DNA of 61,970 bases from Saccharopolyspora elongata (GTDB lineage: Bacteria; Actinomycetota; Actinomycetes; Mycobacteriales; Pseudonocardiaceae), in assembly GCF_004348985.1 (NCBI RefSeq), contig NZ_SMKW01000056.1, positions 1 through 61,970 on the forward strand, in the 5' to 3' direction. The notes under the pieces were generated by a model. It was not told the DNA's origin. It made no database searches and saw only the letters and a list, made by a program, of their open reading frames with translations. Position numbers and translations under genes: made by a program. Shown here piece after piece: positions 52,007 to 60,481 of the stretch; position 1 is the stretch's first letter; every line of letters starts with the position of its first letter.

Positions 52007-52450
52007 TTCGGCCTGACCTTCCAATCTCTGGCGTCCGCAGCGGCTTCGGGCAGCGGTTCTGGGATCTTCAAATCCGCGGCAACCTGCGCAATCGTCACTC
52101 CAGACCGCCTGAAGTCGGCCATCAACTGGAGCACCCTTTCGGCCGTCGACGTCAGCTGGCGAACGAAGTTCGCCAGCGCTTGGAGCACTTCGTCGGCAAC
52201 GCCGAAGAGCTCGCCGATCTTGTTGAGGAGCCCGCCGGTCACGGCGATGATCTCGGCCGCGGTGTTCCCGATCAGAAGGATGGCGATCTTGTACGCCTCG
52301 GTGATGTGATCCCTCATGTCCAGCAACTTGTTGCTGAACTGGTCGAACAGGACTGCCGTGTCCTGCATGACCTTCGTCACGTGATCGAGGTAGACGAGGT
52401 ACGCCTCGGAAGCGGGGCCCGTCCAACTGCTCGCAATTGCTCCCCAAGCG
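52003..52450 (-). pseudogene. WXG100-like protein, 5' end lost
   Basis: The frame reads AIASSWTGPASEAYLVYLDH and then a long helical tail (KIAILLIGNTAAEIIAVTGG, ADEVLQALANFVRQLTSTAE). SWTGPASEAY is the W-x-G turn of ESX/WXG proteins. There is no start codon before the W-x-G turn, because the upstream sequence is a YbaB gene in another frame (-1). The first helix was probably removed by a deletion that joined the two genes. Codon use after the joint is normal. Confidence 0.6.
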
Positions 52451-52655
52451 CGTTCTCCGTGGTGTAGCGGAGTTTGTCGTGCACCAGCGTGATGTCGAGG
52501 AGTTCTCCGTACCCGCTCACGACCACCGTCCCGAGATCGCCGCCGATCGGCTCTGTCACGGTCTCGGTTGCCAGGAACCGACTCGCGGCCTTCGCCGCGT
52601 CGGTCCGCTGCTGGATCTCGACGAGCAGGTTCTCGATCTCGTACATCGATGCCAT
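52377..52655 (-). CDS. YbaB/EbfC-family protein with altered C-terminus
   Basis: A 92-residue protein: MASMYEIENLLVEIQQRTDA, GTVVVSGYGELLDITLVHDK and YTTENALGEQL are YbaB/EbfC-like (central sheet and two helices). After ALGEQL the sequence goes on for about 20 residues in what is really the WXG gene read out of frame, so the true C-terminus is lost. The start overlaps the stop of the first YbaB gene (TGATG). The family binds DNA in other bacteria; in ESX-like loci its job is unknown. Confidence 0.65.
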   Translation of the reverse strand: MASMYEIENLLVEIQQRTDAAKAASRFLATETVTEPIGGDLGTVVVSGYGELLDITLVHDKLRYTTENALGEQLRAVGRAPLPRRTSSTSIT

Positions 52656-52981
52656 CACTGCTCGCCCGCCAAGCCAGGAGCCACCTTCTTGAACGCCTGC
52701 ACGGCGGCTTCGGACGCCAGGCAACGAGCTCTCCCGATGGCGTCCGCGATTTCCTCGGCCAGCAACTCCGGGTAGATGCCTCTGAGCGCACCGTCCTGGA
52801 TCCCGACCTTCGTCACGGTTCCATCGCCCAGGCACGTCACGACCACTCGCCCAGAACCGGAACGCCCGCAGAAGCGATGTCGCGCGTGCTCCCGCCGTGC
52901 CCGCTTTATGGCGTTGGCCTGACGCTCCAAGGAGTCTGCTGCCCGGTGCAGCGCCTCGAGATCGACTCGTCGCGACTCCAC
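52655..52981 (-). CDS. YbaB/EbfC-family protein
   Basis: A 108-residue protein from GTG 52981 with GGGGAG upstream. Layout: helix VDLEALHRAADSLERQANAI, sheet GRVVVTCLGDGTVTKVGIQD, helix LLAEEIADAIGRARCLASEA. This is the standard YbaB/EbfC fold. It is the first gene of the four-gene minus-strand set with a second YbaB, a WXG remnant and a DUF3558 lipoprotein. Confidence 0.75.
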   Translation of the reverse strand: MESRRVDLEALHRAADSLERQANAIKRARREHARHRFCGRSGSGRVVVTCLGDGTVTKVGIQDGALRGIYPELLAEEIADAIGRARCLASEAAVQAFKKVAPGLAGEQ

Positions 52982-53496
52982 GACTCTCCCCAGAATTCCC
53001 GATGAATTGCAGCGAACGCATTACCGCATTCTGGAGGCTATCGATTTTTGGTCACAGATCGGACCACCACAGGAATCAGTTTTACATTTCACTCGAACAG
53101 TTTAGTCCGAATAGTGTCAATTACGCCCGATGGAATAACAGTTTGGTGCGGCCGGTGCACCGAGGTCACCCGTCACGACCAGGCCACGACCAACGATCAA
53201 GCCTCAATGCCCCGTTGGTGTCTTCTCTAAGCCGAAGATCAGCCCAGGCCGGACACCTCCACCCCGGCAACCTCAATCCTGCGAACGGATGCAATTTTGT
53301 CCCCCATCCGACGAAGCCAAACCGGCCATTGCCCCATGAAATCAATTCGGGAAATCCGGGAACCGCCGAAGAAAATTGATGGAATATTCCATGGAATGAC
53401 CAACTGAAAGCCCAGCGGCCCGAATCCGATCCCCGTCCGGGATGGATCCGGGCCGCTCCCGGCTTACTGCACGATCGGCTTCCGTCGGCTGAGGCG
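52982..53496. other. AT-richer intergenic region
   Basis: About 515 bp, clearly lower in GC than the rest (53000-53130 especially). A plus-strand frame 53048-53230 (60 codons, with WCGRC) is open but has no recognisable relative. The promoter of the YbaB set is expected near 53000-53100. The last 150 bp follow the stop of the ABC permease gene. Confidence 0.5.
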
Positions 53497-54321
53497 TTAC
53501 TTCACCGCTCCCATGGAGAGGCCTCGGACCAGGTGGTTCTGGGCCACCCAGCCGATGATCATCACCGGTAGCGACGCCAGGAGGGCCGCCGCCGACAGCT
53601 GGGCCCAGTACAGGCCCTCGCTGGTGATGAAGCCGACCAGGAACACCGGCACCGTGCCCGCCTGGGCCGCCGTCAGGTTCACCGCGAAGAAGAACTCCGT
53701 CCAGGAGAAGATCACGCAGATCAGCGCCGTCGCCGCGATGCCTGGTGCCACCACCGGCAGGATGACCTTGAACAGCAGCGTCGGCAGCTTCGCGCCGTCC
53801 ACGCGGCCCGCCTCCACCATCTCCTTCGGCACTTCCAGGAAGAACGAGCGCATCATCCAGATCGCCAGCGGCAGGTTCATCGCCGTGTAGAGGATGACCA
53901 GCACCCAGACGTTGTCCAGCAGCTTCAGATTCTGCGAGATCACGTACAGCGGGATGATCGCCGCGACGACCGGCAGCATCTTGGTGGACAGGAAGAACCC
54001 GAGCGCGTCCCGGGTGCCCGGCACCGCCGCGATCGACAGCGCGTAGGCCGCCGGGACCGCCATCAGCAGCACCAGCAGCGTCGACACCACCGTGACGAAC
54101 GCCGAATTGCCCAGGTACGGCAGGAAACCGCGTTCCAGGACGCCGGCGAACTGGTCCAGCGTCGGGGTGAACACCAGCCGCGGCGGGTCGGTGTAGGCGT
54201 CGGCCTCCTGCTTGAACGCCGTGAGCACCATCCACAGCAGCGGGAAGACGAACAGGATGGCGACCAGCCAGGTGAACGCCGTCAGCGCCCACCTGCCGGC
54301 CGGATTTCCGGCACGCATCAT
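53497..54321 (-). CDS. carbohydrate ABC transporter permease (MalG type)
   Basis: A 274-residue permease with six membrane segments. The EAA loop is EMVEAGRVDGAKLPTLLFKV (EAA...G...) and the end NHLVRGLSMGAVK is typical of CUT1-type inner permeases. It overlaps the upstream permease gene by ATGA. It is last in an operon of dehydrogenase, binding protein and two permeases. No ATPase gene is present; in actinomycetes such systems commonly share one ATPase (MsiK). Confidence 0.95.
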   Translation of the reverse strand: MMRAGNPAGRWALTAFTWLVAILFVFPLLWMVLTAFKQEADAYTDPPRLVFTPTLDQFAGVLERGFLPYLGNSAFVTVVSTLLVLLMAVPAAYALSIAAVPGTRDALGFFLSTKMLPVVAAIIPLYVISQNLKLLDNVWVLVILYTAMNLPLAIWMMRSFFLEVPKEMVEAGRVDGAKLPTLLFKVILPVVAPGIAATALICVIFSWTEFFFAVNLTAAQAGTVPVFLVGFITSEGLYWAQLSAAALLASLPVMIIGWVAQNHLVRGLSMGAVK

Positions 54322-55247
54322 CGCACCTCGCTCACGCCGAAGGTCCGGAACATCAAGCGCAGCGCGAACGTCGCCACGATCAGGGTCAGCACGACGACGA
54401 TGACGCCCATCGCCGAGGACTGCCCGATGTCGAAGCCCTCGAAGGCGCGCTGGTAGATGTAGTAGGGCAGGTTCGTGCTGGCGGTGCCCGGGCCGCCCTG
54501 GGTCATCAGGAAGATCGCGTCGAAGCTGTTCACGATGTAGATCGCGCCGAGCAGGATCGCCAGCTGCAGGTAGCGGGTCAGCTGCGGCAGGGTGATCGAC
54601 GCGAAGATGCGCCACCGGCCCGCGCCGTCCACCGCCGCGGCTTCGAGCACCTCCTTGGACTGCGACTGCAGGCCCGCGAGGATCAGCAGCATCATGAACG
54701 GCGTCCACTGCCAGACGATCTGCGCCATCACCGACGCCAGCGGGAACTCCGACAGCCAGTCGGTGTCACCGCCGAAGACGAAGTTCAGCAGGCCGAAGGT
54801 CGGGTCGAACATCGTCGTCTTCCACAGCAGCGCGCCGGCCGCCGGGAGGATCAGGAACGGCGTGATGAGCAGCGTGCGGACCACCCCGCGGCCGACGAAC
54901 TGCCGGTCCAGCAGCAACGCCAGCCCGAGGCCGAGCAGCATCGCCACGAGCACGCAGACCACGGTCAGCAGCACCGTGGTCAGCATCGCGCCGCGGAACT
55001 GGCTGTCGGCGAACACGTCGACGTAGTTGCGCAGTCCGACGAAGTGGCGGGAGCCCGGCCGCACCAGGTTCCAGGACTGGAACGAGTAGAACACGGTGAG
55101 CACGAACGGGATCTGCGTGACCAGGATCGTGAACAGCAGGGCGGGCAGCAGCGGGGCCCGGCGCAGCCAGGCGGTGCCGGACCACTTGCCGACCGGCTTG
55201 CGCACCTGGGCGGGCATCGTGACAGGTGTCGTGGCGGTCTGGGTCAT
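54318..55247 (-). CDS. carbohydrate ABC transporter permease (MalF type)
   Basis: A 309-residue permease. The N-terminus is cytosolic, then six segments. EVLEAAAVDGAGRWRIFASI is the EAA loop. FVGLRNYVDVFADSQFRGAM is the usual periplasmic strand of CUT1 permeases. It overlaps the binding-protein gene by ATGA; GGGAG precedes the ATG. Partner of the MalG-type permease. Confidence 0.95.
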   Translation of the reverse strand: MTQTATTPVTMPAQVRKPVGKWSGTAWLRRAPLLPALLFTILVTQIPFVLTVFYSFQSWNLVRPGSRHFVGLRNYVDVFADSQFRGAMLTTVLLTVVCVLVAMLLGLGLALLLDRQFVGRGVVRTLLITPFLILPAAGALLWKTTMFDPTFGLLNFVFGGDTDWLSEFPLASVMAQIVWQWTPFMMLLILAGLQSQSKEVLEAAAVDGAGRWRIFASITLPQLTRYLQLAILLGAIYIVNSFDAIFLMTQGGPGTASTNLPYYIYQRAFEGFDIGQSSAMGVIVVVLTLIVATFALRLMFRTFGVSEVR

Positions 55248-56593
55248 CTGGTCTCCCGGTATGCCGCGCCGACCGATTCGGCGTACTCCTGGGACTGCTG
55301 GAGCGCCTCGTCGACCGTGATCTGCCCCGCGATGGCGGCGGACAGCTGCTGGCTGACCCGCGTGCCGAGGTCCTGGAACTCCGGGATGCCGACGAACTGG
55401 ATTCCCGGGTACGGCACCGGGCGCAGCATCGAGTTGCGCTGCTGGGCGCGGTCGATTCCGTCCAAAGTGGCCGGTGCGTAGGCCTGGGCGGCCTGCTGGT
55501 ATTCGGGGATCTGGTACGTCGACAGGCGGCAGCCGGGCGGAACCCGGTTCCAGCCGAAGGTGGTGCCGACGTTGCGCACGAACTCCTTGTCGGTCATCCA
55601 GCGCATGAACCGCCAGGCGGCGTCCTTGTCCTCGGCGACCTTCGGCATGGCCAGCGACCAGGTGTAGAGCCAGCCGCTGCTGGCGGTGCGCTCGACCGGG
55701 GCCGCGACGTAGCCGGACTTGCCGACGACGTTGCTGCTCTCCGGGTCCTCGTTGGTGCCGGCCATGACCGTGGCGTCGTACCACATCGCCGCCTGGCCCT
55801 GCCCGTAGCGCGTGCCGCATTCGGAGAAGCCCGCGCTCGACGCGCCGACCTCGCCGTGCTCGCGCACCAGGTTCACGTAGAACTCGGCGGCGGAGCGGAA
55901 TTCCGGCGAGGTCAGCTGCGCGTTCCAGTTCTCGTCGAACCAGCGCGCCCCGAAGGTGTTCGCGACCGTGGTGAAGGGCGCGAGGCTCTCACCCCATCCC
56001 GGCTTGCCGCGCAGGCAGATGCCGGACACGCCCGCGGCCTTGTTGTCGAGCCTCGCCGCGAAGTCGGCGATCTGCTGCCAGGTCGGGCGTTCCGGCATGG
56101 TCAGCCCGGCCTGCTCGAACAGGTCCTTGCGGTAGGCCAGGAACGACGACTCGCCGTAGAACGGCACCGCGTACATCGAGCCCTGGTGGGACAGCGAGTC
56201 CCGGATGCTCGGGATGAAGTCGCCCGGGTCGTAGCCCTCGCTGCCGTCGATGTAGGGCTGCAGGTTCTCCAGCCAGCCGTTGGCCGCCCACTGCGGTGTC
56301 TCGTAGTTGCTGATCATCACCACGTCGAACTCGCCGCCCTCGGTGGCGGTCGAGGCGGTGATCTTGGCGCGCGCCTGGTTCTCGGGCAGCTGCACGAACT
56401 TCAGCTTGATGCCGGGGTTGTCCCGCTCGAACTGGTCCGACAGCGCGATCGCGTCCTCCATCTGCGGGTTCGACACGATCGCGACCACCAGCGTCCGCCC
56501 GCCGGAGCCCAGCGCCCCGGCGCCGGCGCAGCCGGTGAGCGTGAGCAGCGCGGCGCACGCGAGCAGCGCTAGCTTCCTCATTCGCCTATGCAT
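55244..56593 (-). CDS. sugar/polyol-binding lipoprotein of the ABC transporter
   Basis: A 449-residue lipoprotein: MRKLALLACAALLTLTGC gives a clear lipobox. The mature part is an SBP family 1 extracellular solute-binding protein (FDVVMISNYETPQWAANGWL, FYGESSFLAYRKDLFEQAGL). Similarity in type is to sorbitol/mannitol-binding proteins (SmoE-like), fitting the polyol-type dehydrogenase upstream. ATG 56593 is chosen for its GGAGG; it lies inside the end of the dehydrogenase gene. Confidence 0.93.
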   Translation of the reverse strand: MHRRMRKLALLACAALLTLTGCAGAGALGSGGRTLVVAIVSNPQMEDAIALSDQFERDNPGIKLKFVQLPENQARAKITASTATEGGEFDVVMISNYETPQWAANGWLENLQPYIDGSEGYDPGDFIPSIRDSLSHQGSMYAVPFYGESSFLAYRKDLFEQAGLTMPERPTWQQIADFAARLDNKAAGVSGICLRGKPGWGESLAPFTTVANTFGARWFDENWNAQLTSPEFRSAAEFYVNLVREHGEVGASSAGFSECGTRYGQGQAAMWYDATVMAGTNEDPESSNVVGKSGYVAAPVERTASSGWLYTWSLAMPKVAEDKDAAWRFMRWMTDKEFVRNVGTTFGWNRVPPGCRLSTYQIPEYQQAAQAYAPATLDGIDRAQQRNSMLRPVPYPGIQFVGIPEFQDLGTRVSQQLSAAIAGQITVDEALQQSQEYAESVGAAYRETR

Positions 56594-57587
56594 CAACGCC
56601 TCCCGGCAGCACCTGGACCTTCAGCCCGGCACCGCTGCGCATCAGGTCGAGCGCCGCGGGGAATTCCTCCAGCGGCAGGGTGTCGGTGAGCAGCGCGGCG
56701 GTGTCGATCGCACCGGAGGCCACCAGGTTCAGCGCGGCGCCGAAGCTGTTGAGCACCGCCATGGAGCCGACGATCTTGATCTCGTCGTTGTAGATCCGGA
56801 ACGGCGAGAGCGACACGCGGGCCTCTTCCGGGGCCACGCCGAACACCAGCAGCCGGCCGCCGCGGCGCAGCGAGTCGAAGGCCGCCTCGATCGCAGGCGC
56901 GGCACCGGTGCAGTCGACCGCGGCGTCGAACCGCTCGTCGAGCTCGGCGACGTCGGTGCCGACCGCCACCGCGCCGAGCTTGCTCGCCCGGCCCAGCCGC
57001 GCCTCGTTGCGGTCGACCACCGTGACGTGCGCGCCGCCGCGCTGGAGCAGCTGCTGCATCAGCAGCCCCATCGTGCCCGCGCCCACCACGAGGAACCGCT
57101 CGCCCGCTTCGACGCCGATCTGCCGGACGCCGTGCACCGTGCACGACACCGGTTCGACCAGCGCGCCCTGCTGCCAGGTCATCTCGTCCGGCATCCGGTA
57201 GCAGGTGGCCGCCGGGACGGCGACGTACTCGGCGAACGCGCCGTCCACGGTGTCGCCGGTGGCGTTCCAGTTCGCGCACAGGTTGCCGTGACCGGAGCGG
57301 CAGGGCGTGCAGTACCCGCAGAACAGCGAGGGATCCACCGCGACCCGGTCGCCGGCCTTCCAGTCCCCCGGCACCTCCGCGCCGATCTCGACGACCTCGC
57401 CGGCGAACTCGTGGCCCGGCACGATCGGGTAAGGCGTGGGTGGAAAGTGGCCGTCGGCGATGTGCAGGTCCGTGCCGCAGATCCCGCACGCACCGACCTT
57501 GATCACCAGTTGCCCGTCCCCCGGCTTCGGATCCGGCACGTCGCCAACCCTGATCGAACCGGGCTGGTCGATGATCGCGGCACGCAT
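56586..57587 (-). CDS. zinc-dependent alcohol (polyol) dehydrogenase, MDR family
   Basis: A 333-residue medium-chain dehydrogenase. Catalytic zinc ligands in ACGICGTDLH and GHE; structural zinc Cys set in CGYCTPCRSGHGNLC; the NAD site VVGAGTMGLL; VEPVSCTVHGV. It resembles sorbitol/threonine dehydrogenase-like enzymes. As the first gene of the ABC operon it should oxidise the imported polyol to a ketose. It is divergent from the SorC-type regulator, and the same operator stands before both. Confidence 0.93.
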   Translation of the reverse strand: MRAAIIDQPGSIRVGDVPDPKPGDGQLVIKVGACGICGTDLHIADGHFPPTPYPIVPGHEFAGEVVEIGAEVPGDWKAGDRVAVDPSLFCGYCTPCRSGHGNLCANWNATGDTVDGAFAEYVAVPAATCYRMPDEMTWQQGALVEPVSCTVHGVRQIGVEAGERFLVVGAGTMGLLMQQLLQRGGAHVTVVDRNEARLGRASKLGAVAVGTDVAELDERFDAAVDCTGAAPAIEAAFDSLRRGGRLLVFGVAPEEARVSLSPFRIYNDEIKIVGSMAVLNSFGAALNLVASGAIDTAALLTDTLPLEEFPAALDLMRSGAGLKVQVLPGGVDA

Positions 57588-57604
57588 GACACTCCATTCC
57601 TGTC

Positions 57605-57618
57605 TGCTCATATGAGCA
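57605..57618 (-). promoter_or_regulatory. SorC-type operator, ABC operon side
   Basis: TGCTCATATGAGCA, a perfect 14-bp palindrome 18 bp before the dehydrogenase start. It recurs at 57708-57723. Confidence 0.75.
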
Positions 57619-57707
57619 CATCTCATCGCGGGCGTCCCGCAATACGCGGAGCATTCAAGGACTTCATGCCGAGATACGTCAACCTTTGGGCCGAATTTCG
57701 AGCTATT

Positions 57708-57723
57708 GTGCTCATATGAGCAC
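57708..57723 (+). promoter_or_regulatory. SorC-type operator, regulator side
   Basis: GTGCTCATATGAGCAC, a perfect 16-bp palindrome with the same core as 57605-57618, 103 bp from it centre to centre. It contains an in-frame ATG (57716) of the regulator gene. Confidence 0.75.
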
Positions 57724-57736
57724 TAAGAGGATCCGG

Positions 57737-58690
57737 ATGACCGACACGATCACTGCGGCGTCGATCGCGCACCGGTTCTACGTCCAGGGCCGGTCCAAGC
57801 TGGAGATCGCCGAGGAGTTCGGGATCAGCCGCTTCAAAGCGGCGCGCATCCTGGCCGCGGCACAGGAAACCGGCCTCATCCGGATCGAGTTCGACCTGCC
57901 GGTGCCGGTGGACCTGCCGATGTCGGACGAGGTCCGCGCCGCCTACGGGCTCCGCCGGGTCCTGGTGCTCAATCGAGCGGAATCGAAGGCAGACCGGCCG
58001 GAGCTGCGTCGCCGGATCGGCTCGCTGGCGGCGCAGCTGCTGACCGAGCTCGCCACGACGGACGACGTGATCGGCCTGGCCTGGGCGCGTTCGGTGAACG
58101 CGATGGCCGAGGCCGTCGATTCGCTCCCGAAGTGCCCGATCGTGCAGTTGTGCGGGGTGCAGGCGGGCATGGACATGCGCGACCGGTCGGTGGAGACGGT
58201 GGGCCGGGTCGCGGCGGTCGGCGGCGGCGACCCCTACCCGATCTACGGCCCGCTGGTGCTGCCGGACCGCCGGACCACCGACATCCTGCGCAAGCAGCCG
58301 GGCATCGCGGAGACCTTCGACCAGTTCCAGCACCTGACCAAGGCCGTGGTGAGCATCGGCGCCTGGCGGCCGGGCGAATCGACGGTGTACGACGCGCTGA
58401 CCCCGAGCGAACGGGACTCGATCGGCCGGCGCGGCGCGACGGCGGAGATCGCGGCCCGCCTGTTCGACGAGAACGGCAACGCCCTGTCGACCGGCCTGGC
58501 CCACCACGTCCTGGCGATCACCCACGAGCAGCTGCGCCAGGTCCCGGAGGTGATCGCCCTCGGCTACACCGAACCGAAGGCGGAAGCGATCGACGCGGTC
58601 CTGCGCTCCGGCATCGTCACGACCCTCATCACCGACGCGGTGGCGGCCGAGCGGATCCTGGAACTGGCCGCCGAGCGCCCGCCCGAGTGA
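57737..58690 (+). CDS. SorC/DeoR-type sugar-binding transcriptional regulator
   Basis: A 317-residue regulator: an N-terminal helix-turn-helix (RFYVQGRSKLEIAEEFGISR) followed by the SorC sugar-binding domain (VIGLAWARSVNAMAEAVDSL, CPIVQLCGVQAGMDM, HHVLAITHEQLRQVPEVIAL, GYTEPKAEAIDAVLRSGIVT). I chose ATG 57737 with AGAGGATCCGG upstream; the in-frame ATG 57716 is inside the operator. It should control the divergent ABC/dehydrogenase operon and itself, with the sugar or its phosphate as signal. Confidence 0.93.
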   Translation: MTDTITAASIAHRFYVQGRSKLEIAEEFGISRFKAARILAAAQETGLIRIEFDLPVPVDLPMSDEVRAAYGLRRVLVLNRAESKADRPELRRRIGSLAAQLLTELATTDDVIGLAWARSVNAMAEAVDSLPKCPIVQLCGVQAGMDMRDRSVETVGRVAAVGGGDPYPIYGPLVLPDRRTTDILRKQPGIAETFDQFQHLTKAVVSIGAWRPGESTVYDALTPSERDSIGRRGATAEIAARLFDENGNALSTGLAHHVLAITHEQLRQVPEVIALGYTEPKAEAIDAVLRSGIVTTLITDAVAAERILELAAERPPE

Positions 58691-58714
58691 CGGCCGATCC
58701 CCGCGCAAGACGCA

Positions 58715-58729
58715 GTTCGTTGCACGAAT
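58715..58729 (+). promoter_or_regulatory. MarR operator, regulator side
   Basis: GTTCGTTGCACGAAT, a degenerate copy of the palindromes at 59269-59307, upstream of the TTAATC at 58747-58752. It suggests autoregulation. Confidence 0.55.
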
Positions 58730-58759
58730 TATCAAGGCGTTCGATGTTAATCTGGCGGC

Positions 58760-59233
58760 GTGGGCAATCAAGAAGATGGCCAGATGGGAATGGCGGCCGC
58801 ACTGGTGCGGTCCGCGTTCCTGGTGGATGCCGTGTACGCCAAGTCGGGCCGGGAATACGGACTGACGCCGCAGCAGGGGCAGTTGCTGTGCGTTCTGATG
58901 TCGTGCTCTCGCGGCATGAGCGAACTGGGGGCGATGCTGGGGCTGGCCAAGTCGAGCCTCACCGGCCTGGTGGACCGCACCGAGCGCAACGGCCTGGTCC
59001 GCCGCGAGCCGGATCCGCAGGACACGCGCGCGGTGCGGGTCGCGCTGACCACGCAGGGCAGCAAGCTCGCGGACGAGTTCTACGCCGAGACCTGCAGGCG
59101 GATCGAGGAGCTGCCGGCGAGCCTCAGCCCGGCGGAGCGCAACACGCTCGCCGACCTGCTGGGCCGCGTCGTGCTGAGCAACGAGGTTCCGGTGGTCTTC
59201 ATGGAACCGGACGAGGGCGCCCGCGACAGCTGA
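58760..59233 (+). CDS. MarR-family transcriptional regulator
   Basis: A 157-residue winged-helix protein: LTPQQGQLLCVLMSCSRGMS, ELGAMLGLAKSSLTGLVDRT (recognition helix), the wing RREPDPQDTRAVRVALTTQG, and a C-terminal dimer helix. It begins with GTG 58760, only 7 nt behind a -10-like TTAATC, so the mRNA may be leaderless. The FAD oxidoreductase gene begins 100 bp downstream behind two perfect operators, so it is the likely main target. Confidence 0.92.
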   Translation: MGNQEDGQMGMAAALVRSAFLVDAVYAKSGREYGLTPQQGQLLCVLMSCSRGMSELGAMLGLAKSSLTGLVDRTERNGLVRREPDPQDTRAVRVALTTQGSKLADEFYAETCRRIEELPASLSPAERNTLADLLGRVVLSNEVPVVFMEPDEGARDS

Positions 59234-59268
59234 GCCGCAAATGATGTGTCCCGCGACACAATCGGTTG

Positions 59269-59307
59269 AGTTCGTAGTACGAACTATTACAGTTCGTACT
59301 ACGAACT
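59269..59307 (+). promoter_or_regulatory. tandem MarR operators before the FAD oxidoreductase gene
   Basis: AGTTCGTAGTACGAACT (59269-59285) and AGTTCGTACTACGAACT (59291-59307), two perfect 17-bp palindromes differing only in the central base. Centres are 22 bp apart, about two helix turns, so two dimers would bind on the same face. Confidence 0.85.
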
Positions 59308-59332
59308 CGGTCTTTTTGTGGAGCGTGGAATC

Positions 59333-60427
59333 ATGAGTCGTACCGTCGCGGTAATCGGCGGAGGCTACGGGGGCGCCGCGGTCGCCAAGGCGCTGCAGTC
59401 CGAGGCCGACGTGGTCCTCATCGACCCCCGGGACGCGTTCGTCAACGCGGCCGCATCGTTGCGCGCACTGACCCGGCCCGACTGGGCCGGCAACATGTTC
59501 TTCCCCTTCGAAACGCTGCTCACGCACGGCGAGGTGATCCGCGACCGCGCAGTCTCGGTGGACCCCGGCGGCGTCACCCTGGCCTCGGGCGAGCACGTCC
59601 CGGCGGACTACGTGGTCCTGGCCACCGGCTCCAGCTACGCCTACCCGGCCAAGCCCGGCTCCAACTCGGTCGACGACGCGCTGGACGACCTCCGCCGGAC
59701 GAACAAGGAACTCGTCCAGGCCGACAAGGTGCTGATCCTCGGCGCCGGGCCGGTCGGCCTGGAACTGGCCGGCGAGATCAAGGACGCCTGGCCGGACAAG
59801 CACGTGACCATCGTCGACCCGGCCCAGGAGCTGCTCCCCGGCTTCGAGCCGGAGGTGGTCGAGGACCTGCGCGGCCAGCTCGACGCGCTCGGTGTCGACG
59901 TACGCCTCGGCACCGGCCTGGCGGCGGCGCCGAGCACCGAGGCGGGCCGGACCGGCGCCTTCACCGCCACCACCACCGGCGGCGACGAGATCGCCGCCGA
60001 CATCTGGTTCCGCGCCTACGGGACGAGCACCAACAGCGACTACCTCGCCGACGGCAAGCTCACGACCCGCACGCCGCAGGGCCAGGTTCCCGTCACCGAA
60101 TTCCTCAACGTCGTGGGGCACGACCACGTCTACGCGGTCGGCGACATCACCGACGTCGCCGAGGCCAAGATGGCAGCCCACGCGATGCGGCACGCCGAGG
60201 TAGTCGTCAAGAACATCTCCGCTCAGCTGAGCGGAGAACGCCCCGCGGCCACCTACGCTCCCGAGCCGTTCCCCTCGATCCTGCTCCCGCTCGGTCGCAG
60301 CGGCGGTGTCGGACAGCTTCCCTCTCCCGAGGGCCCGACCGCCGCGCCGGCCGCGATGGTCGCCGAGTACAAGGGCGCGGACCTGTTCACCGGCCGCTTC
60401 ATCGAGCAGTTCGGCCCCACCGCCTGA
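59333..60427 (+). CDS. NAD(P)/FAD-dependent oxidoreductase (NDH-2/AIF-like)
   Basis: A 364-residue two-dinucleotide flavoprotein: FAD site VAVIGGGYGGAAVAKAL, YVVLATGSSYAYPA, NAD site VLILGAGPVGLELAGEI, and the second FAD block HVYAVGDITDVAEAKMAAHA. It has neither the redox CxxC of disulfide reductases nor a clear membrane anchor. It resembles AIF/FSP1-like and type II NADH dehydrogenase-like proteins; the acceptor may be a quinone. It is under two MarR-type operators, so it is likely to be induced by a small phenolic or quinone-like signal; that is inference. Confidence 0.88.
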   Translation: MSRTVAVIGGGYGGAAVAKALQSEADVVLIDPRDAFVNAAASLRALTRPDWAGNMFFPFETLLTHGEVIRDRAVSVDPGGVTLASGEHVPADYVVLATGSSYAYPAKPGSNSVDDALDDLRRTNKELVQADKVLILGAGPVGLELAGEIKDAWPDKHVTIVDPAQELLPGFEPEVVEDLRGQLDALGVDVRLGTGLAAAPSTEAGRTGAFTATTTGGDEIAADIWFRAYGTSTNSDYLADGKLTTRTPQGQVPVTEFLNVVGHDHVYAVGDITDVAEAKMAAHAMRHAEVVVKNISAQLSGERPAATYAPEPFPSILLPLGRSGGVGQLPSPEGPTAAPAAMVAEYKGADLFTGRFIEQFGPTA

Positions 60428-60481
60428 ACGGCAGCGTTCCCGCTCGCAGCGGCACCGCAAGTCCGTCCCAAGAGGACATTC

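Noticed and set aside
52430..52460. Programmed -1 frameshift joining YbaB and the WXG-like frame
   Set aside because: No X-XXY-YYZ heptamer at the shift (GCGCTTGGGGAG); a deletion explains it more simply.
53048..53230. 60-codon frame with a WCGRC motif
   Set aside because: Lower GC, no ribosome-binding site, no recognisable family; not supported as a gene.
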